Source: Gracilimonas tropica DSM 19535
GTDB lineage: Bacteria; Bacteroidota; Rhodothermia; Balneolales; Balneolaceae
Direction: 5' to 3'
NCBI RefSeq assembly: GCF_000375425.1
Contig: NZ_AQXG01000009.1
Span: forward strand, 62,163 to 126,162
Length of the DNA: 64,000 nucleotides
Shown here: positions 61,817 through 64,000 of the stretch, piece by piece
How the letters are laid out: every line of letters starts with the position of its first letter
Numbering within the stretch: the first letter of the stretch is position 1
Program-made: the position numbers and the translations under genes
The notes under the pieces: model-generated
What the model was told of the DNA's origin: nothing
Seen by the model: the letters and a program-made list of their open reading frames with translations, nothing else
The model's database searches: none

Positions 61817-61840
61817 CACCTATTCATAAAAAAATAGGTG
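61817..61840 (+). promoter_or_regulatory. Hairpin adjacent to start codon
   Basis: CACCTATT and AATAGGTG form an 8-bp perfect stem with an 8-nt A-rich loop, ending 4 nt before the ATG at 61845. In RNA it would mask the initiation region. It has no T-tract, so it is unlikely to be a terminator. Confidence 0.45.
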
Positions 61841-61844
61841 TACT

Positions 61845-62507
61845 ATGGACAAAGAAACAAAACGACTGTTCGGGGCACTTGCACTTGCGGCTGCAGGATT
61901 TTTCGTTCCACTTTATTTTGGGAAGATATGGCTGGCCTTAGGTATGGCTTTGGCGGTAGCCTTTCTGTTCCTTGGAAGTCTGTTAAAACAGAGTAAAAAG
62001 GATTTTGAATCAAAATGGACTTGGCGTGTGGTAGCTGCACTCGCGGTCCTTATCATGCTTTTTAACGCCATCTCTTTTGTTCATGATTATGGCATGAAAG
62101 ATTATCAAAAAGGATTGCTATTGGAGATTCGGAAAACCATCGATTCCGGAATTACTCAGGCTGATGTGCGAGAAAAGTTCTTGTATGTACTGGGCCAATA
62201 TCACCAAAATGACAGGGAATCAATCGTTGCTACTTATCGGGATCTGATGTCGGAGCACCTGGGGGAAAATGGAATCTATTTATCTGATCAGGACTTAAGG
62301 ATCGAAAAAGATAGCAGCAATGCAGATGATAACATCAATCATTTTTATGAAATTGATGAAGATGCTGATGAAGTAAAAATTATTGCTGTCACCGATATTT
62401 CCCTGGGATCGGATCAAGAGTACGAAAACTATGACGGTCAGATTGGCCGGTTTGAAATGGAATTCACCTTAAATAAAGAGGGGGTCAGTTATGAAGTTCT
62501 CAATTAG
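61845..62507 (+). CDS. Membrane protein of unknown function (three N-terminal segments)
   Basis: The 220-residue protein has three hydrophobic segments (about residues 8-25, 27-44 and 60-80) and then a soluble region of about 135 residues, acidic near its end (EIDEDADEVKIIAVTDI). A stretch LLLEIRKTIDSGITQADVREKF is predicted helical. No family is recognised. The following gene overlaps its end by 17 nt and encodes a protein of similar topology, so the two probably act together. Location between two photolyases may be chance. Confidence 0.75.
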   Translation: MDKETKRLFGALALAAAGFFVPLYFGKIWLALGMALAVAFLFLGSLLKQSKKDFESKWTWRVVAALAVLIMLFNAISFVHDYGMKDYQKGLLLEIRKTIDSGITQADVREKFLYVLGQYHQNDRESIVATYRDLMSEHLGENGIYLSDQDLRIEKDSSNADDNINHFYEIDEDADEVKIIAVTDISLGSDQEYENYDGQIGRFEMEFTLNKEGVSYEVLN

Positions 62508-63195
62508 AAGAATCAATGAATGGCTCATACTTGTGATGGTTTTAGTGCTGGTGCCTCTGGCTTTTAGTTTTCTGCAAGATAGGTGGAATTTCCTGCAGGC
62601 TGACATTAACTACCTTTTTAATGTGCACCCAACCAATGTCATTATCGGATTAATCACTGTTGATGCTATTAATACGTTTAGTGGAGATGCGGTTGAGGGG
62701 TTTTCGGTCAGCTGGCGTACCGCTTCCATGTTTTTAAATGTCGTATTGTATTTGATGATCGGCCCCTATCTTTTTTTTAAGGGATTCAAAAGATCAAAGT
62801 TGGATACGGAAAGAGCAAAACCCTGGTTTTGGTACATTGGTGGTGCTATTTGTATCGCATCATTTATGATCGTTCCGGTTGTGATCACACATGTGCAGGT
62901 TTATAAGAATACCAAAGTCAGTGCTGAAAGAAATCGCGTTAGAGACATGATGCGTACAGAATTAGCTGAAGTGGGTTTTGCAGCGGCGGAATATGAAATT
63001 ATTGAGGATGGGATCAATGAGTCTTTTGATGTCGAAGATCTGGATCTGAATGACCTGAACTATGATTATAAGATCGAAAGGGTTCAGTCAGACACGTTGA
63101 TCGTGATCTCCGTTGCAAATCAGGAAGAGCCTGATCTTGGCCATACCATGGAGATCAGGCCATATAATAAAAGCATGCTTCGTATTCGGAATTAG
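62491..63195 (+). CDS. Membrane protein of unknown function, partner of previous gene
   Basis: The 234-residue protein has three hydrophobic segments (about residues 10-27, 72-92 and 107-130) and a C-terminal soluble region (about 100 residues, with many Asp/Glu). Between segments 1 and 2 there is a polar loop of about 45 residues. It starts inside the previous gene (17-nt overlap), a sign of translational coupling. No family is recognised. Layout similarity to its partner suggests an old duplication, but no clear sequence identity was seen. Confidence 0.75.
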   Translation: MKFSIRRINEWLILVMVLVLVPLAFSFLQDRWNFLQADINYLFNVHPTNVIIGLITVDAINTFSGDAVEGFSVSWRTASMFLNVVLYLMIGPYLFFKGFKRSKLDTERAKPWFWYIGGAICIASFMIVPVVITHVQVYKNTKVSAERNRVRDMMRTELAEVGFAAAEYEIIEDGINESFDVEDLDLNDLNYDYKIERVQSDTLIVISVANQEEPDLGHTMEIRPYNKSMLRIRN

Positions 63196-63237
63196 TCGTG
63201 ACGCAAATTGGTTTGCCCGTACAGAATGCAGACCACT

Positions 63238-64000
63238 ATGAAAAACATAAACAGTTACCGAAAGTTTAAGCGCAACGATAACGAGCCAAATCCGGATGGC
63301 GATTACATCCTGTACTGGATGCAGATCCACCGGCGCACACAATACAATTACGCCCTCGAATACGCCGTTGCGCTCGCCAATAAATTCGATAAGCCGCTGC
63401 TGATCTACGAAAGCGTAATGGTGAATTACCCCTGGGCCAGTGATCGCTTTCATGCGTTTCTGTTGGAAGGTATGAAGGAACATCTGGACGAATTGAGAGG
63501 GACCGGAGTAAATCATTATTGTTATGCAGAACGGGAAGCCGGAACGGTAAAAAATTCATTTTTTGAGCTGGCTGAACATGCCGTGGCTGTAGTGGCGGAT
63601 GAATATCCCGTGTATATCATCCGGGAAAACAATGAGAAAATGGCCGGGGAAATTGACGTTTCATACATTTCCATCGACTCCAATGGTATCATTCCACTCA
63701 AAGTCACCGACAAAGACCCTTACTCTGCCTATCTTTTTCGAAAGGTAATGCAGAAGCATTTTTTGGAAGCCTTTACTCATCCTCCTAAAAAAGATCCGAC
63801 CGATGACTTACAAAATCATGAAGAGGTAAAATTGCCGGAAGGATTTGAAGAAAAATATCCCCGGGCTGACAAGATTTTAGAAGACATACCCGGATTTATT
63901 TCTGAGCTGGATATCAACCACGAGATCGGTATCACCGAGAAAAAAGGGACACGCAAATATGCGCTTGGAAAATTGGGGGACTTTATTGCACACGGATTGA
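63238..64000 (+). CDS. Class II deoxyribodipyrimidine photolyase, partial
   Basis: The gene is cut by the right edge; about 254 residues are visible. The N-terminal block YILYWMQIHRRTQYNYALEYAVALAN is characteristic of class II CPD photolyases, and the DxYPVYIIRENNEK region and the DKDPYSAYLFRKVM segment fit. It repairs cyclobutane pyrimidine dimers in blue light with FAD. The catalytic FAD domain lies mostly outside the window. Together with the (6-4) photolyase gene it forms a light-repair pair. The ATG at 63238 has no strong ribosome site. Confidence 0.85.
   Translation, partial: MKNINSYRKFKRNDNEPNPDGDYILYWMQIHRRTQYNYALEYAVALANKFDKPLLIYESVMVNYPWASDRFHAFLLEGMKEHLDELRGTGVNHYCYAEREAGTVKNSFFELAEHAVAVVADEYPVYIIRENNEKMAGEIDVSYISIDSNGIIPLKVTDKDPYSAYLFRKVMQKHFLEAFTHPPKKDPTDDLQNHEEVKLPEGFEEKYPRADKILEDIPGFISELDINHEIGITEKKGTRKYALGKLGDFIAHGL

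Noticed and set aside
1..64000. tRNA, rRNA, CRISPR array, transposase or integrase
   Set aside because: None could be recognised by reading both strands; short degenerate RNA genes could be missed without a covariance-model search.

Overview
The window reads as a chromosomal segment of a Bacteroidota-related Gram-negative bacterium, most likely a Balneolota/Rhodothermota-type marine organism. This is inferred from moderate GC (low-to-mid 40s percent by eye), many lipoproteins and outer-membrane-type proteins, an M56 peptidase fused to TonB and carboxypeptidase-regulatory domains, WbqC and CelD-like acetyltransferases, and Bacteroidota-style degenerate intergenic repeats. No rRNA, tRNA, CRISPR array, transposase or integrase was seen.

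Left part (1-23.2 kb), mostly housekeeping: a truncated Na+/solute symporter with a 42-residue membrane ORF just upstream; a WbqC-like protein; gltX; a DUF305/LVIVD lipoprotein pair; an M24 peptidase; a GNAT; two acyl-CoA synthetase-type ligases separated by a Stealth-family phosphotransferase and a hotdog thioesterase; a beta-oxidation set (fadN-like, fadA-like, dienoyl-CoA-reductase-like SDR); small membrane and secreted proteins; a Gfo/Idh-like protein; a PspC protein; and a BlaI/M56 regulatory pair. Notable regulatory DNA here includes six 11-bp TTAACN6 repeats (19467-19532), a MecI-type operator (23181-23196) and a 48-bp perfect palindrome (17940-17987).

Middle part (23.3-30.6 kb): a miniature NRPS-like set (carrier protein, stand-alone adenylation enzyme, luciferase-like flavin monooxygenase, divergent formyltransferase), then a UDP-glucuronate-epimerase-type enzyme, a degenerate receiver domain and a sigma-54 activator with a GAFTGA loop but no receiver of its own.

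Large exopolysaccharide (EPS) locus (30.7-59.6 kb): a leftward block from 43238 to 34224 (Wza-like export protein, outer-membrane barrel, a degenerate sigma-54 activator, a WecA-type initiator fused to a PNPT N-terminal half, GH18-like, GNAT, GH5, ATP-grasp) and a divergent rightward block from 43622 to 58022 (Wzz, CpsD-like ATPase, a 53-residue membrane protein, Wzy, Wzx, CelD-like GNAT, deacetylase, glycosyltransferases, GH9, a second CelD-like GNAT), closed by a WecG/TagA transferase. Sequences matching the sigma-54 -24/-12 consensus sit in front of most transcription units (26306, 32997, 43284, 43554, 50463, 58867; a weak one at 26523). The best reading is a Wzx/Wzy-type EPS, with beta-glucan/mannan-type hydrolases in the locus, run as a sigma-54 regulon under the activator at 29612. 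The mini-NRPS set appears to belong to the same regulon.

Right end (59.6-64 kb): a SLOG/LOG-type protein, a (6-4)-type FeS photolyase, two overlapping membrane-protein genes of unknown function and a class II photolyase cut by the window edge.
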